Positions 1-9,684 of a stretch of DNA of 64,000 nucleotides are shown here, piece by piece. How positions within the stretch are numbered: position 1 is the first letter of the stretch; the number at the start of each line of letters is the position of its first letter. The stretch lies in contig NZ_CP067420.1 in NCBI RefSeq assembly GCF_016653635.2, positions 3,011,501 to 3,075,500 on the forward strand. The letters are read 5' to 3'. A model generated the notes under the pieces. It did no database searches and was not told where the DNA came from. It saw only the letters and a list, made by a program, of their open reading frames with translations. Position numbers and translations under genes: made by a program. The stretch is from Skermanella sp. TT6 (lineage in GTDB: Bacteria > Pseudomonadota > Alphaproteobacteria > Azospirillales > Azospirillaceae).

Positions 1-129
1 CCCGCCGCCGCGACCGAGCCGTCACCGCCGTGACGGATCGCGGCGAAGGAAGTCTGTCAAAAAAGAGATCACCGCGATTATTCGGCATTGTATGATCAAA
101 GCCGATGTCACGAACGGGGCAGCGGCGCG

Positions 130-1539
130 ATGGGCAAGGCCAGTGGGGGCACGGACCGGAATGGCCAGCCTTTCGATGTCCGACGAGAGCAGGTCTCGCT
201 GGTCGTGAAGCAACTTCCCCTTGTCCTGTTCGCGAACCTGGCCAACCCCGTTCTGGTCGTACTGGTCCTCTCACCGGCGGTGAGGCCGGGCCATGCCATC
301 CTGTGGGCAGGCCTGCTGATCGGCCTGACCGGCCTCCGTTTCGCGCAACTGAACTGGCTGGGGCGCGACGCGGCGGTGCGCCTCGAACCCGACCGGATGG
401 TTCCCAGGCTCGCCCTCGCGTCCGGCGTGTCCGGCTTCATCTGGGGGTTCGGCCTGGTCTTGCTCATGCCCGAGCCGCTGATCTACCGGATGTTCGTCGC
501 CTTCGTGCTGGGCGGTATGGCCGCCGGCGCGGTCGCGACCCTCTCGCCGCTGATGCCGGTGGTGACGGCGTTCCTGCTGCCGTGCATGCTGCCCCTGGTC
601 GTCCGCCTGGCTGTGGAAGGCAGCAACGTCAATCTCGGCATGGCGGCGCTCGGGCTGGTATTCACATGCGGCCTGTGGACCGCCGCGTGGAAGCTGAACC
701 GGTGGATCCGCGAGATGCTGCTGCTCAGGCTCGACAAGGTCCATCTCGCCGACGAGCTTTCGTCCGTTCTCGGCACCCTGGAGCGCCAGGTAGAACAGCG
801 CACCGCCGACCTCCGCATAGCCCGCGACGAGGCCGACCGCGCCAATCAGGCCAAGACACGGTTCCTGGCCGCCGCAAGCCACGACATGGGGCAGCCCTTC
901 CAGGCGATGCGGCTGTTCATCGACCTGCTCGACAAGAGGTTCGCCGGAACGCCCGATCATGAGCTGGTGCGCAACCTGATGAAGGCCCACCAGTCCGGCG
1001 AGCGGATGCTGGCGGGCCTCCTGGACCTGTCGAGGCTGGAGAGCGGGGCGGTCCAGGCCCGTCCCGCCTCCTTCGCCCTGGACGAACTGCTCGAGCGGTT
1101 GGGCGACGAGTTCCGCCCGCTCGCCGGCAACCGCGGCCTGACACTCACGGTCCGCCGGTGCGACGGGGCGATCCTCAGCGACCCGGTGCTGCTGCACCAG
1201 ATCATCGCCAACCTGCTGGCGAACGCGGTACGCTACACGGCCGAGGGAAGGATCCTTCTGGCCTGCCGCCGCCGCGGCGGGCATATCCGCATCGAGGTCT
1301 GGGACACCGGCATCGGCATTCCCGCCGACCGGCTGGAGGACATCTTCGAGGAATTCCGGCGCATCGACCAGATGGAGCAGGCGGACTTCCGAGGGGTCGG
1401 CCTGGGCCTCTCGATCGTCCGGCGGACCGCGGCCCTGCTCGATCACCCGGTGTCCGTCTGCTCCCGGCCCGATCATGGATCGATGTTCGCGATCACTGTC
1501 CCCATGGATATGGCGGAGGTGCCCAAGCCTCCGCCATAA
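130..1539 (+). CDS. Membrane sensor histidine kinase (orphan)
   Basis: A membrane-bound sensor kinase that should autophosphorylate a histidine and pass the phosphate to an unidentified response regulator. The N-terminal ~200 residues form about five to six hydrophobic segments with no recognisable extracellular sensor domain. A short coiled coil then leads to the HisKA helix with the H-box ASHDMGQP, an N-box (IIANLLANAVRYT), a G1 box DTGIGIP and a G2 box GVGLGLSIV. The HD-x-x-QP form of the H-box is typical of a kinase subgroup often fused to or paired with a receiver, but this protein has none and no regulator gene adjoins it. I chose the ATG at 130 over a TTG at 88. It converges on the next gene with about 30 bp between stops. 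The signal sensed cannot be read from the sequence. Confidence 0.85.
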   Translation: MGKASGGTDRNGQPFDVRREQVSLVVKQLPLVLFANLANPVLVVLVLSPAVRPGHAILWAGLLIGLTGLRFAQLNWLGRDAAVRLEPDRMVPRLALASGVSGFIWGFGLVLLMPEPLIYRMFVAFVLGGMAAGAVATLSPLMPVVTAFLLPCMLPLVVRLAVEGSNVNLGMAALGLVFTCGLWTAAWKLNRWIREMLLLRLDKVHLADELSSVLGTLERQVEQRTADLRIARDEADRANQAKTRFLAAASHDMGQPFQAMRLFIDLLDKRFAGTPDHELVRNLMKAHQSGERMLAGLLDLSRLESGAVQARPASFALDELLERLGDEFRPLAGNRGLTLTVRRCDGAILSDPVLLHQIIANLLANAVRYTAEGRILLACRRRGGHIRIEVWDTGIGIPADRLEDIFEEFRRIDQMEQADFRGVGLGLSIVRRTAALLDHPVSVCSRPDHGSMFAITVPMDMAEVPKPPP

Positions 1540-1569
1540 GTCGTTCGCGCCGTTGGACGAACCCGTGCC

Positions 1570-2382
1570 TTAGCGGACAGGCCCCTTGTCTATGTCGACC
1601 TCGGTGCGGCGAACCGTGTCCGAGATGGTCTTTTCCCGCTCCTCGACATCCTTGCGGACGACCACTTCCCCGGTGACCTGGGTCTGCTTGCTGACGACCG
1701 CTTCCTCGTCGGTCTCCCGAAGCTCGACGACGCGCTCCTGGAAGTCGGCGTCGGTCGCCTGTCGGTTCGGATCCACCGCGCGTCGATCCACATGGACGGT
1801 CTCGTCGCGGAGCCGCACGGACTCCTCCACCGGGGTCTCGACCACGTAGCTGCGGACCCGGACGCCGCCGCGCTCCACCGCCCGCTTGCCGATCCGGAGT
1901 TCCTCCTCGGCGATCGGGATCACCTCTTCCTGCTCGGCGGTGCCGGTCCGGCGGTCGATGTCGGCGGACTCGTTCACGTCCCGCAGGCCGCTCGCGGCGG
2001 CCGAAAGCCCGGTATCGGAGGTCTGGCCGCCGGAGGCGAATGCCGTCCGGTCCGTCACCGTGTCGGCGTCACCGGCGCCCAGACCGGCGCCGTCACGCAT
2101 GTCCACCGGACCGTGGTTGTCCAGGATGTCCACGGCGCGCTGAAGGTCCGCCTCGTCCACGGTCCCTACCAGAAGCGGATAGCCCTTTTCCACGCCGCGC
2201 ATGTAATGGCGGATATCGCCACCGTCGACGCGGCGGCGAACCAGTTCGCTCTCGACGTCACCCTGGTCGCGGTCGAGCATCTGGCCATCATGCAGGTCCA
2301 CGCCCGAATTGCGCAGTTCCTGCTGCACGGTGCCAATGACGTCCCGATCCCGGAACATCGTCACGATGGTGTAGCGAGCCAT
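1570..2382 (-). CDS. YsnF/AvaK (DUF2382) stress-type protein
   Basis: A soluble, highly charged 270-residue protein. Residues 1-90 resemble the N-terminal 'general stress protein 17M'-like module (ARYTIVTMFRDRD, then a YPLLVGTVDE stretch). A low-complexity linker follows at about 95-150. Residues 150-268 are a DUF2382/YsnF domain, recognisable by EEVIPIAEEELRIGKR and the repeated 'V.V.K.V.E..' strands. The family is widespread in stress-tolerant bacteria, and its biochemical role is not established. The ATG at 2382 has a purine-rich AGAGGA upstream. It is a single-gene unit convergent with the sensor kinase. I saw no obvious EcfG-type promoter upstream. Family assignment is strong; function is inference. 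Confidence 0.8.
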   Translation of the reverse strand: MARYTIVTMFRDRDVIGTVQQELRNSGVDLHDGQMLDRDQGDVESELVRRRVDGGDIRHYMRGVEKGYPLLVGTVDEADLQRAVDILDNHGPVDMRDGAGLGAGDADTVTDRTAFASGGQTSDTGLSAAASGLRDVNESADIDRRTGTAEQEEVIPIAEEELRIGKRAVERGGVRVRSYVVETPVEESVRLRDETVHVDRRAVDPNRQATDADFQERVVELRETDEEAVVSKQTQVTGEVVVRKDVEEREKTISDTVRRTEVDIDKGPVR

Positions 2383-2532
2383 GTTCGGCGTCCTCTTTAT
2401 GGTTCATTGAAGTCCTGCCGTGCCCCGATCCGTCACCGGGCCGAGGCATCGATGGACCGTCAACAGATGCAATCGCCAGATCGTCTCTAACACACGGCAA
2501 GATTGCTTGATTTGATGTCGCGGAGCGGGCGG

Positions 2533-3510
2533 TCAGTAGGCCCGCCGGCCGCGAAGCAGGAAGGCGAGCCCGATCGGCAGCGCCAGCAGTGTCAGGGCGG
2601 CCAACGGAACGCCGCCGTTGTTGTAGCCCTTCCGCCAGCCGCCATGGACGCCCTGCCCGTCCCGCATGGGTTCGAACAGCGTTCCGGTCGTCTCGTCGCT
2701 CGGCTCGTCCGCGAGGAAGCCATAGTTCAGCGCCCGGCCGTTGATCCGGGTCATCAGGGACGGAGCGAGCCGCTTCTGGATAGCGGCGACCTTGCCGATC
2801 CCGCCGATGATCACTTCGGCGCGCGGATGCTCGACCAGCCCGACCACGGTCCGCGCCACCTTTTCCGGCGTATAGACCGGCGGAGCGGCGCGCACGCGAT
2901 GATGGCTGAAGTTGGCGGCGTGGTGGAAGAAAGGCGTGTCGATCACCGATGGCAGGATCGTGCAGATGTGGATATCGTGCTGATCAAGCACTTCCTGCCT
3001 CAAGGCTTCGGAGAAGCCCCTGACCGCGAACTTGCTGGTGGCGTAGGCCGTCGAGTCGGGCTTCGCCAGCCGGCCGACGATCGAGGCATTGTTGATCAGC
3101 ACGCCGTGGCCTTGGGCGCGGAACTGGCGCATCGCCGCCTTGGCGCCATGGACATAGCCGAACAGGTTCGTCTCGATCACCCGGCGCCAGACGTCGGACG
3201 GGATATCCTCGAACCTGCCGAAGACCCCGACCCCGGCATTGTTGAACCAGACGTCGATCCGGCCGAAATGCTCCAGCGCCCTCGAAGCCAGTCTCTCGAC
3301 CTGGTCCTCATCGGTCGTGTCGGTCGGCACAGCCAGGGCACTTCCCCCCAGGTCGAGGCATTCGCGCTCCACCTCGCGCAGCATTTCCGCGCGCCGCGCG
3401 GCCAGTACCACCGTCGCACCCTGTCGGGCGAAGGCATGGGCCGTCGCGCGTCCAATACCGCTCGAAGCTCCCGTGATCACGACGACGGGAAAGTCGGGAT
3501 GTGAAGGCAT
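2533..3510 (-). CDS. SDR family oxidoreductase with C-terminal membrane anchor
   Basis: A short-chain dehydrogenase/reductase of 325 residues. The Rossmann motif TGASSGIGRATA lies at about residues 14-25, NNAG at about 90, and the catalytic Ser/Tyr-x-x-x-Lys as NNASIVG then YATSKFA. The Ala-Arg-Arg after the second beta strand suggests NADP(H). The chain is longer than the usual ~250. The extra C-terminus (about 230-325) ends in a hydrophobic segment, LAALTLLALPIGLAFLLRG, that probably anchors the enzyme in the inner membrane. This matches a subfamily of membrane-tethered SDRs common in Proteobacteria with unknown substrates. It is transcribed alone, with 113 bp to the next upstream gene. Confidence 0.85.
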   Translation of the reverse strand: MPSHPDFPVVVITGASSGIGRATAHAFARQGATVVLAARRAEMLREVERECLDLGGSALAVPTDTTDEDQVERLASRALEHFGRIDVWFNNAGVGVFGRFEDIPSDVWRRVIETNLFGYVHGAKAAMRQFRAQGHGVLINNASIVGRLAKPDSTAYATSKFAVRGFSEALRQEVLDQHDIHICTILPSVIDTPFFHHAANFSHHRVRAAPPVYTPEKVARTVVGLVEHPRAEVIIGGIGKVAAIQKRLAPSLMTRINGRALNYGFLADEPSDETTGTLFEPMRDGQGVHGGWRKGYNNGGVPLAALTLLALPIGLAFLLRGRRAY

Positions 3511-3623
3511 TGGAAAAACCCTTCGATGTTATCGGTTGCCAGGAAAGCATCGCAACAGCGTGCGCTGCAATGCAGCATGGGCCGACAACAGGGCTCCTTA
3601 TGGCTTGGTTCCGATCTTGAATA

Positions 3624-5072
3624 TCACAGGCAATCGGCGCGCCGGAGACGATACAGGTTGAACCTCGCATAGGGATTCACGTTCCGGTCCGGCCGGGAAT
3701 AGACGTGGTCCACCTCGCCGCGCCTGACGACCAGACCGCCGATCCCGATGACCGCCGCACCCGGATCGACCGGCGGCTCGGCCACGTTGGTCACGAGGTA
3801 GCAGACATCCATTTCTTCCAGGTATCCACCCAGGGAACCGGACCGCAGCCGCCGGGCGTAGTCGTAGCTGTTCACCAGGCCGTCGCCGTTTATCAGGGTC
3901 CGGTCGGCGAAATAGCCGACGAACCCGCTGCCGTCGATCTGGTATATCCGGGCGGCGGCGGGGACTGAAAGATGGATGGCTCGGATCAGTTCGGCGCTGG
4001 CGAGCTGGTCTGCGCGGAAACCGGCATAATACTGGACGCGGCCGGCAAGGTTGAGCGCCAGGAAGAGCGCCGCCAGTCCCAGCGCGAGGTCCCAGGATGT
4101 CCCGGAACGCTCCCGGCCGGTCCGGAACGGCTGGCAGGCCACCACGACAAGGCCGAGGAACGGGACGACGAAGTACCAGCTTCGGACATCGACGAGGACG
4201 AGCAATGGCATGAAGAAAGCCAGGACCGAAGCCACCACGGCCGTGCGCCGCATCATCTGTTCGCGGGTCTCCGCCCCGGTGATGGTGACCAGGCAGCAGG
4301 CGAGCAACAGGGCCAAGCAGCCGAAGCGTGCCAGCTGCCCGGACGACGCGAAGATATTGTCCCTGATATGGGCGATCAGGCCGGTGTCATGGGTATCCGC
4401 GCTGACCTTCAGGAACGAGGACACCGAATAGAACTCGCCGAATATCCCCTTCATCAATGCGAACTGAGCGACGCAGCCGGTCGCGACCGCCAAGGCCAGG
4501 ACGATGCCGGCCCGCCGTCGGCGGATCAGCAGGTACAGGACCAGGACCGCCATGATGACGGCGGCGTCGATCCGGACGAGCGGGACGAGACCGGCCGGCA
4601 GGACCATCGGAATCGGGACCGGAGCCCGCTCGTCATCCTCGGCTAGGAAGGATCTGAAAAGGATCGCCAGGAGCAGTGCCAGCAGTCCCGTTTCCATCAA
4701 TGCGCTGGAGGTCAGCAGCAGGGCCGCGACCGCGACCGCCGCGACCGGCCGCCGCGCGGCTTCCCAGCTCGCCAGCAGGATCAGGCTGTAGAAAGCCGCG
4801 AGATGGGCGAACAGATGGACCGCGATCAAGGGCGTGACGAGGCCGACTGTCCAGCTGATCGCCGCGAGCAGCCATCCCCAGAGCAGATGATAGCCGCTGG
4901 TGACCGACACCCCGTCGAAACTGGAGAGGCCGTGGACACCGATGTTGTAGGCGATCCTGCTGTAGAAATAGCCGTCGTCTTCCACGAAGCCGTTCGGGAA
5001 GACGCTTGCCGCATTGAGGGCGAAAGCCGCCAGAACCAGCCCGAGGGCCGGGATGAACAGATAAGGTCGCAA
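3624..5072 (-). CDS. GT-C-like polytopic membrane protein
   Basis: A 482-residue integral membrane protein with about ten hydrophobic helices and a soluble C-terminal domain of about 110 residues. The first predicted extracytoplasmic loop carries VEDDGYFYSRIAYNI followed by SGYHLLWGW. That spacing of two acidic residues plus a 'G-x-HLLW' block is typical of GT-C glycosyltransferases (PMT/ArnT-like) that use polyprenyl-phosphate sugars. It may therefore glycosylate a periplasmic lipid, protein or polysaccharide. No partner genes flank it, so the acceptor is unknown. The only start in frame near the N-terminus is a TTG at 5072, and no internal ATG fits. The start is therefore less certain than the family. 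Confidence 0.7.
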   Translation of the reverse strand: MRPYLFIPALGLVLAAFALNAASVFPNGFVEDDGYFYSRIAYNIGVHGLSSFDGVSVTSGYHLLWGWLLAAISWTVGLVTPLIAVHLFAHLAAFYSLILLASWEAARRPVAAVAVAALLLTSSALMETGLLALLLAILFRSFLAEDDERAPVPIPMVLPAGLVPLVRIDAAVIMAVLVLYLLIRRRRAGIVLALAVATGCVAQFALMKGIFGEFYSVSSFLKVSADTHDTGLIAHIRDNIFASSGQLARFGCLALLLACCLVTITGAETREQMMRRTAVVASVLAFFMPLLVLVDVRSWYFVVPFLGLVVVACQPFRTGRERSGTSWDLALGLAALFLALNLAGRVQYYAGFRADQLASAELIRAIHLSVPAAARIYQIDGSGFVGYFADRTLINGDGLVNSYDYARRLRSGSLGGYLEEMDVCYLVTNVAEPPVDPGAAVIGIGGLVVRRGEVDHVYSRPDRNVNPYARFNLYRLRRADCL

Positions 5073-5162
5073 ACTCCCGGCCGATCCTGGTTCCGTGCGG
5101 TGAAGTCCGGGGCGAAACAGCCACAGCCCCGCCGGTTGGTCAACCCGGAACCAATGGAAAGA

Positions 5163-5198
5163 GCTCCCCCGCCCAGGCGGGGGAGCCCCAAAAAAAAA
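5163..5198. other. GC-rich inverted repeat followed by an A-tract
   Basis: Arms GCTCCCCC (5163-5170) and GGGGGAGC (5179-5186) enclose an 8-nt loop and are followed on the plus strand by nine A residues. The polarity is wrong for a normal intrinsic terminator on either strand: the U-tract would precede the hairpin on the minus strand. It lies 33 bp beyond the ssb stop, so it may still form a 3' structure on the ssb transcript. Confidence 0.4.
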
Positions 5199-5230
5199 CG
5201 GCTCGCGTCGTTCAGCCTATGGTCGGCGGC

Positions 5231-5698
5231 TTAGAACGGGATCTCGTCGTCCAGATCCTGGTCGAAAGCCGGCTTGCTGCCGCCACGGCTGCCGCCGCCC
5301 GAGCCGCCCCGGTCGCCGCCGCCATAACCGCCGCCGCCGCCACCTCCGCCGTAGCCGCCGCCACCCTCGTAGCCGCCTCCGCCGCCTTCACCCTGCTTGC
5401 TGCCGAGGTCCATCTCGGCGACGCGGACGGAAAGCTTGGAGCCGGGGGTGCCGTCGCGGCGCTGGAACTCCTCCAGCTTCAGTTCGCCGCTGACCACGAC
5501 CTTGTCGCCCTTCTTTACATAGTTGGCGACCGATTCGGCACGCCTGCCCCACATGGAGCAGTCGACCCACTGGGTCGTCTTGCGGTCGCCGAACCCGACG
5601 TCGTTGGCCACCCGGAAGCTCAGCACCTTCTCGCCGCTCTGGGTGGTCCTCAATTCCGCATCGGCGCCGACGCGGCCGCTGAATGTCCATACGTTCAT
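5231..5698 (-). CDS. ssb: Single-stranded DNA-binding protein
   Basis: The 155-residue SSB that coats single-stranded DNA in replication, recombination and repair. The OB-fold spans about residues 1-105 (MNVWTFSGRVGADAELR, then WVDCSMWGRRAESV and KGDKVVVSGEL). A glycine-rich disordered linker of about 40 residues follows, and the acidic tip ends DLDDEIPF, the conserved motif that docks repair and replication partners. The ATG at 5698 was chosen because the OB-fold begins there and AGGAG lies upstream; an open frame extends 61 codons further but looks non-coding. It is divergent from uvrA, an arrangement widely conserved among Proteobacteria, with 236 bp between the two starts. Confidence 0.97.
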   Translation of the reverse strand: MNVWTFSGRVGADAELRTTQSGEKVLSFRVANDVGFGDRKTTQWVDCSMWGRRAESVANYVKKGDKVVVSGELKLEEFQRRDGTPGSKLSVRVAEMDLGSKQGEGGGGGYEGGGGYGGGGGGGGYGGGDRGGSGGGSRGGSKPAFDQDLDDEIPF

Positions 5699-5925
5699 GG
5701 TCTCTCTAACTCCTGATCCGCCGGTGGCGCGGTGATGTCCATACCGTAGGCGGGAGAGGTCCGGAACGCAACGGCCGGCCTCGTCTCTCCCGTTCCGCCC
5801 CCGGCCGCCCGATCCGCGTCCCGGGATTCGCACCTCAGATCTGCCGAGCCGGGAGTCGCAATTCGCTCCCGCATCGCACATATGTCTGTGGTTTGTCGCT
5901 TCCCCTCGACCGGTCTTCCTGGTAA

Positions 5926-5940
5926 GAACATCTCATGAAC
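5926..5940 (+). promoter_or_regulatory. LexA (SOS) box overlapping the uvrA start
   Basis: GAAC-ATCTCAT-GAAC is a perfect GAAC-N7-GAAC direct repeat, the reverse complement of the GTTC-N7-GTTC LexA operator known from alphaproteobacteria. It overlaps the uvrA ATG at 5935-5937. uvrA is a classic LexA target, so repression at or just after the transcription start is plausible. The motif has only eight fixed bases, so a few chance copies are expected in 64 kb; its position is the main support. Confidence 0.6.
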
Positions 5941-8790
5941 AAATCTATCACGGTCCGCGGCGCGCGGGAACATAATTTGAAGAACATCGACGTGGATCTG
6001 CCGCGCGACAAGCTGGTGGTGATCACCGGCCTGAGCGGGTCCGGCAAATCCTCGCTGGCGTTCGACACCATCTACGCCGAGGGGCAGCGACGTTATGTCG
6101 AAAGCCTGTCGGCCTACGCGCGCCAGTTCCTGGAGTTGATGCAGAAGCCGGACGTGGACTCGATCGAGGGGCTGTCGCCCGCGATCTCGATCGAGCAGAA
6201 GACCACGTCGCGGAACCCGCGCTCCACCGTCGGCACCGTGACCGAGATCTACGACTATATGCGGCTGCTGTTCGCCCGAGTCGGGGTCCCCTACTCGCCC
6301 GCGACCGGCCTGCCGATCGAAAGCCAGACGGTCAGCCAGATGGTCGACCGGATCATGGACATGCCGGAGGGGACGCGCCTGCTGCTGCTGGCCCCGATCG
6401 TGCGCGGGCGCAAGGGCGAGTACCGCAAGGAACTCCAGGACCTGTCCAAGCGCGGCTACCAGCGCGTGAAGATCGACGGGGAGCTGTACGAGATCGACGA
6501 GGCTCCTGCCCTCAACAAGAAGCTGAAGCACGACATCGAGGTGGTCGTCGACCGGATCGTCGTGCGCGAGGGGCTGGGCAACCGGATCGCCGACTCGCTG
6601 GAACAGGCCCTGGGCCTGGCCGACGGCCTCGCCTTCGCGGAGAACGCGGACGGCGGCGAGCGGACCACCTTCTCCGCCAAGTTCGCCTGTCCCGAGAGCG
6701 GCTTCACCATCCCGGAGATCGAGCCGCGGCTGTTCTCGTTCAACAACCCGTTCGGCGCCTGCCCGTCGTGCGACGGGTTGGGCGAGAAACTGTATTTCGA
6801 CCCGCTGATGGTCGTGCCGAACGACGAACTGTCCCTCGACAAGGGCGCCATCGCGCCCTGGGCCAACTCGACCTCGCAGTACTACGCCCAGACGCTGGAA
6901 AGCTTGGCGCGCCACTACAAGGTCTCGACCGCCAAGCCCTGGAAGGACCTGCCCGAGGACGTCCGGCAGGCCATCCTCTACGGCTCCGGCGGCAAGCCGG
7001 TGACCATGCGCTATGACGACGGGCTGCGCAGCTACGAGACCAACAAGGCGTTCGAGGGGATCGTCAACAACCTGGAGCGGCGCTGGCGGGAGACGGAAAG
7101 CGCCTGGGTCAAGGAGGAGCTGGGCAAGTACCAGTCCAGCCAGCCGTGCGAGGCCTGCAAGGGCGCCCGCCTGAAGCCGGAGGCGCTGGCCGTCAAGATC
7201 CGCGGCCTGCACATCAGCCAGGTCGCCGAGATGTCGATCCTGAAGGCCGGCGAATGGTTCGGCGAACTGAACCAGCACCTCCGCCCCAAGGACCAGGAGA
7301 TCGCCTACCGGATCCTGAAGGAGATCAACGAGCGGCTGGGCTTCCTCAACAATGTCGGACTCGACTATCTGACGCTCAGCCGCAACTCGGGCTCGCTGTC
7401 CGGCGGCGAGAGCCAGCGGATCCGGCTCGCCTCCCAGATCGGCTCGGGACTGACGGGCGTCCTGTACGTGCTGGACGAGCCGTCGATCGGGCTGCACCAG
7501 CGCGACAACGACCGGCTGCTGGAGACCCTGCGCCGGCTCCGCGACATCGGCAACACCGTGATCGTGGTCGAGCACGACGAGGACGCGATCCGGGCCGCCG
7601 ACTACCTCGTGGACATGGGGCCGGCCGCTGGCGTCCATGGCGGCCAGGTGATCGCCGCAGGCACACCCGAGGAGGTGATGCAGAACCCCGACAGCATCAC
7701 CGCCGACTACCTGACCGGCCGCAAGGCGGTCCCGGTGCCGGCCCAGCGGCGCAAGGGCCACAAGGGCCAGTTCCTGGAAGTCGTCGGCGCACGGTCGAAC
7801 AACCTCCGCGATATTTCCACGAAGATCCCGCTCGGCACCTTCACCTGCGTCACCGGCGTGTCGGGCGGCGGCAAGAGCACGCTGGTGATCGAGACACTCT
7901 ACAAGTCGCTCGCGCGCAAGCTGAACGGCGCGCGGGAACATCCGGCTGAACATGATGCGATCAACGGCATCGAGCACCTGGACAAGGTGATCGACATCGA
8001 CCAGTCGCCGATCGGGCGGACGCCGCGGTCCAACCCGGCGACATATACCGGCGCCTTCACGCCGATCCGCGACTGGTTCGCCGGGCTGCCGGAGGCGAAG
8101 GCCCGCGGCTACGGCCCCGGCCGGTTCTCGTTCAACGTCAAGGGCGGCCGGTGCGAGGCCTGCCAGGGCGACGGCGTGCTGAAGATCGAGATGCACTTCC
8201 TGCCCGACGTCTATGTCACCTGCGATGTCTGCCACGGCAAGCGTTACAACCGCGAGACGCTGGAGATCCTGTACCGCGACAAGAGCATCGCCGACGTGCT
8301 GGACATGACGGTCGAGGAAGGCGCCGAGTTCTTCAAGGCGGTGCCGTCGATCCGCGACAAGATGCAGACCCTGGAACGGGTCGGCCTTGGCTACATCCAT
8401 GTCGGGCAGGCGGCGACCACGCTGTCCGGCGGCGAGGCCCAGCGGGTCAAGCTGGCCAAGGAACTGAGCCGCCGCGCGACCGGCCGCACCCTCTACATCC
8501 TGGACGAACCGACCACCGGCCTGCATTTCGAGGACGTGCGGAAGCTCCTGGAAGTGCTTCACGCCTTGGTCGACCAAGGCAACACCGTCGTGGTGATCGA
8601 GCACAACTTGGAAGTCATCAAGACCGCGGACTGGATCATCGACCTCGGCCCGGAGGGCGGCACCGGCGGCGGCGACATCGTCGCCGAGGGCCCGCCCGAG
8701 AAGGTCGTGCGGGAGGAGCGCAGCTACACCGGCCGATACCTGGCGCCCTACCTGCCGGCGCCGGTCGGCAAGTCACGGAAGTCGGCGTAG
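5935..8790 (+). CDS. uvrA: Excinuclease ABC subunit A
   Basis: UvrA, the dimeric damage-recognition ATPase that loads UvrB in nucleotide excision repair. The length of 951 residues is typical. Two ABC modules are visible. Module one has Walker A GLSGSGKS at 32-39, signature SGGESQR at about 488 and LDEPSIGLH at about 512. Module two has GVSGGGKS at about 641, LSGGEAQR at about 830 and LDEPTTGLH at about 855. The second zinc module is intact (CEAC near 739, CDVC near 762). The first reads CPES near 251 instead of CPxC, paired with CPSC near 276, so one cysteine ligand is missing. The ATG at 5935 overlaps a LexA-type box. The 3' end overlaps the convergent methyltransferase by 43 bp. Confidence 0.98.
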   Translation: MNKSITVRGAREHNLKNIDVDLPRDKLVVITGLSGSGKSSLAFDTIYAEGQRRYVESLSAYARQFLELMQKPDVDSIEGLSPAISIEQKTTSRNPRSTVGTVTEIYDYMRLLFARVGVPYSPATGLPIESQTVSQMVDRIMDMPEGTRLLLLAPIVRGRKGEYRKELQDLSKRGYQRVKIDGELYEIDEAPALNKKLKHDIEVVVDRIVVREGLGNRIADSLEQALGLADGLAFAENADGGERTTFSAKFACPESGFTIPEIEPRLFSFNNPFGACPSCDGLGEKLYFDPLMVVPNDELSLDKGAIAPWANSTSQYYAQTLESLARHYKVSTAKPWKDLPEDVRQAILYGSGGKPVTMRYDDGLRSYETNKAFEGIVNNLERRWRETESAWVKEELGKYQSSQPCEACKGARLKPEALAVKIRGLHISQVAEMSILKAGEWFGELNQHLRPKDQEIAYRILKEINERLGFLNNVGLDYLTLSRNSGSLSGGESQRIRLASQIGSGLTGVLYVLDEPSIGLHQRDNDRLLETLRRLRDIGNTVIVVEHDEDAIRAADYLVDMGPAAGVHGGQVIAAGTPEEVMQNPDSITADYLTGRKAVPVPAQRRKGHKGQFLEVVGARSNNLRDISTKIPLGTFTCVTGVSGGGKSTLVIETLYKSLARKLNGAREHPAEHDAINGIEHLDKVIDIDQSPIGRTPRSNPATYTGAFTPIRDWFAGLPEAKARGYGPGRFSFNVKGGRCEACQGDGVLKIEMHFLPDVYVTCDVCHGKRYNRETLEILYRDKSIADVLDMTVEEGAEFFKAVPSIRDKMQTLERVGLGYIHVGQAATTLSGGEAQRVKLAKELSRRATGRTLYILDEPTTGLHFEDVRKLLEVLHALVDQGNTVVVIEHNLEVIKTADWIIDLGPEGGTGGGDIVAEGPPEKVVREERSYTGRYLAPYLPAPVGKSRKSA

Positions 8791-9599
8791 TCGGCCGCTT
8801 CGCCAACCTCCTCGCAAGCCGCCGCCGGCACGCCGTCCACATGCTCGACATGGGCGGCGCCGGCGGCGCCCGGCATACCGGCGCCCGAGGGAATAGGCAC
8901 CATCAGGCGGCGCTTCTTGGGGCGCACCACCTTGCGCGACACGCCGGCATAGATCTGCTTGCTGGCTTCCAGCAGATAGACGCCGGCGAAGGCCTTGAAC
9001 CAGCGCTCTCCGATCTCCTCCCAGGCCGGGGCCGACCCGAGCAGGAAGCGGGAGCGGATCGGCGGGATGAACAGGGCGCGGGCCGAGCGTTCCGGGACGA
9101 ACATGTTCTCCCGAAGGACATGCTTCAGCTGGGACGGCGAATAGGGGCTGCCGTGGCCGAACGGCGTCCGGTCGATCCGCGCCCAGATGCCGCGTCGATT
9201 CGGCGCCACCACCAGCAGCCGGCCGCCCCCGGCCATGACGCGCCAGATCTCGCGCATCATGGGGCGGAGTTGTTCGGTGCATTCCAGGCCGTGGACCAGC
9301 AGCACCCGGTCGACCGACATGTCCGGCAGCGGCAGTTCCGCCTCGTCGGCGAGCGCGGACAGCCCCGGGCCCTCGGCCGGCCAATAGACGACGCCCTGCG
9401 ACGCCGGCATCAGGGCTATGGTGCGCTCCGCCTCGTCCCGGAAGGGGCGCAGGTACGGGGCGGCATAGCCAACGCCCAGGACCACCTGGCCGCGGACGTC
9501 CGGCCACAGCTCGCGGACGCGCCGGCGGATCATCCGCCGGGCTACCTGTCCCAGGCTGCTCTCGTAAAACTCGCGCAGATCAATGGCGTCGGTATACAT
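8748..9599 (-). CDS. SAM-dependent methyltransferase (class I-like)
   Basis: A 283-residue protein with a class I methyltransferase core. A degenerate motif I ([15 protein letters not shown]) lies near residue 40, an acidic strand-end near 65-95, and the post-motif block [21 protein letters not shown] at about 120-140, which is characteristic of Methyltransf_11-type enzymes. The substrate cannot be predicted. The C-terminal ~80 residues after the core are basic and then low-complexity. The last 14 codons overlap the convergent 3' end of uvrA. The gene is divergent from gloB with 85 bp between starts, a pairing found in many alphaproteobacterial genomes. Confidence 0.8.
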   Translation of the reverse strand: MYTDAIDLREFYESSLGQVARRMIRRRVRELWPDVRGQVVLGVGYAAPYLRPFRDEAERTIALMPASQGVVYWPAEGPGLSALADEAELPLPDMSVDRVLLVHGLECTEQLRPMMREIWRVMAGGGRLLVVAPNRRGIWARIDRTPFGHGSPYSPSQLKHVLRENMFVPERSARALFIPPIRSRFLLGSAPAWEEIGERWFKAFAGVYLLEASKQIYAGVSRKVVRPKKRRLMVPIPSGAGMPGAAGAAHVEHVDGVPAAACEEVGEAADYADFRDLPTGAGR

Positions 9600-9684
9600 T
9601 GTGACCGGAGTCTAACACGAAACAACAGCCGGGGTCATGCCCGGGGCTTTGCCTGACCCACGGCCATGGGGTAACCTCTTCGTC

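Noticed and set aside
22-213. Small minus-strand frame at the left edge
   Set aside because: Overlaps the kinase start region and shows no protein-like pattern or ribosome-binding site.
5163-5198. Intrinsic terminator for ssb
   Set aside because: The run of A follows the hairpin on the plus strand, so on the ssb strand the U-run comes before the stem. The polarity does not fit.
5695-8604. A 969-codon open frame antisense to uvrA
   Set aside because: uvrA is unmistakable on the other strand; the antisense frame is a by-product of high-GC codon bias and has no family features.
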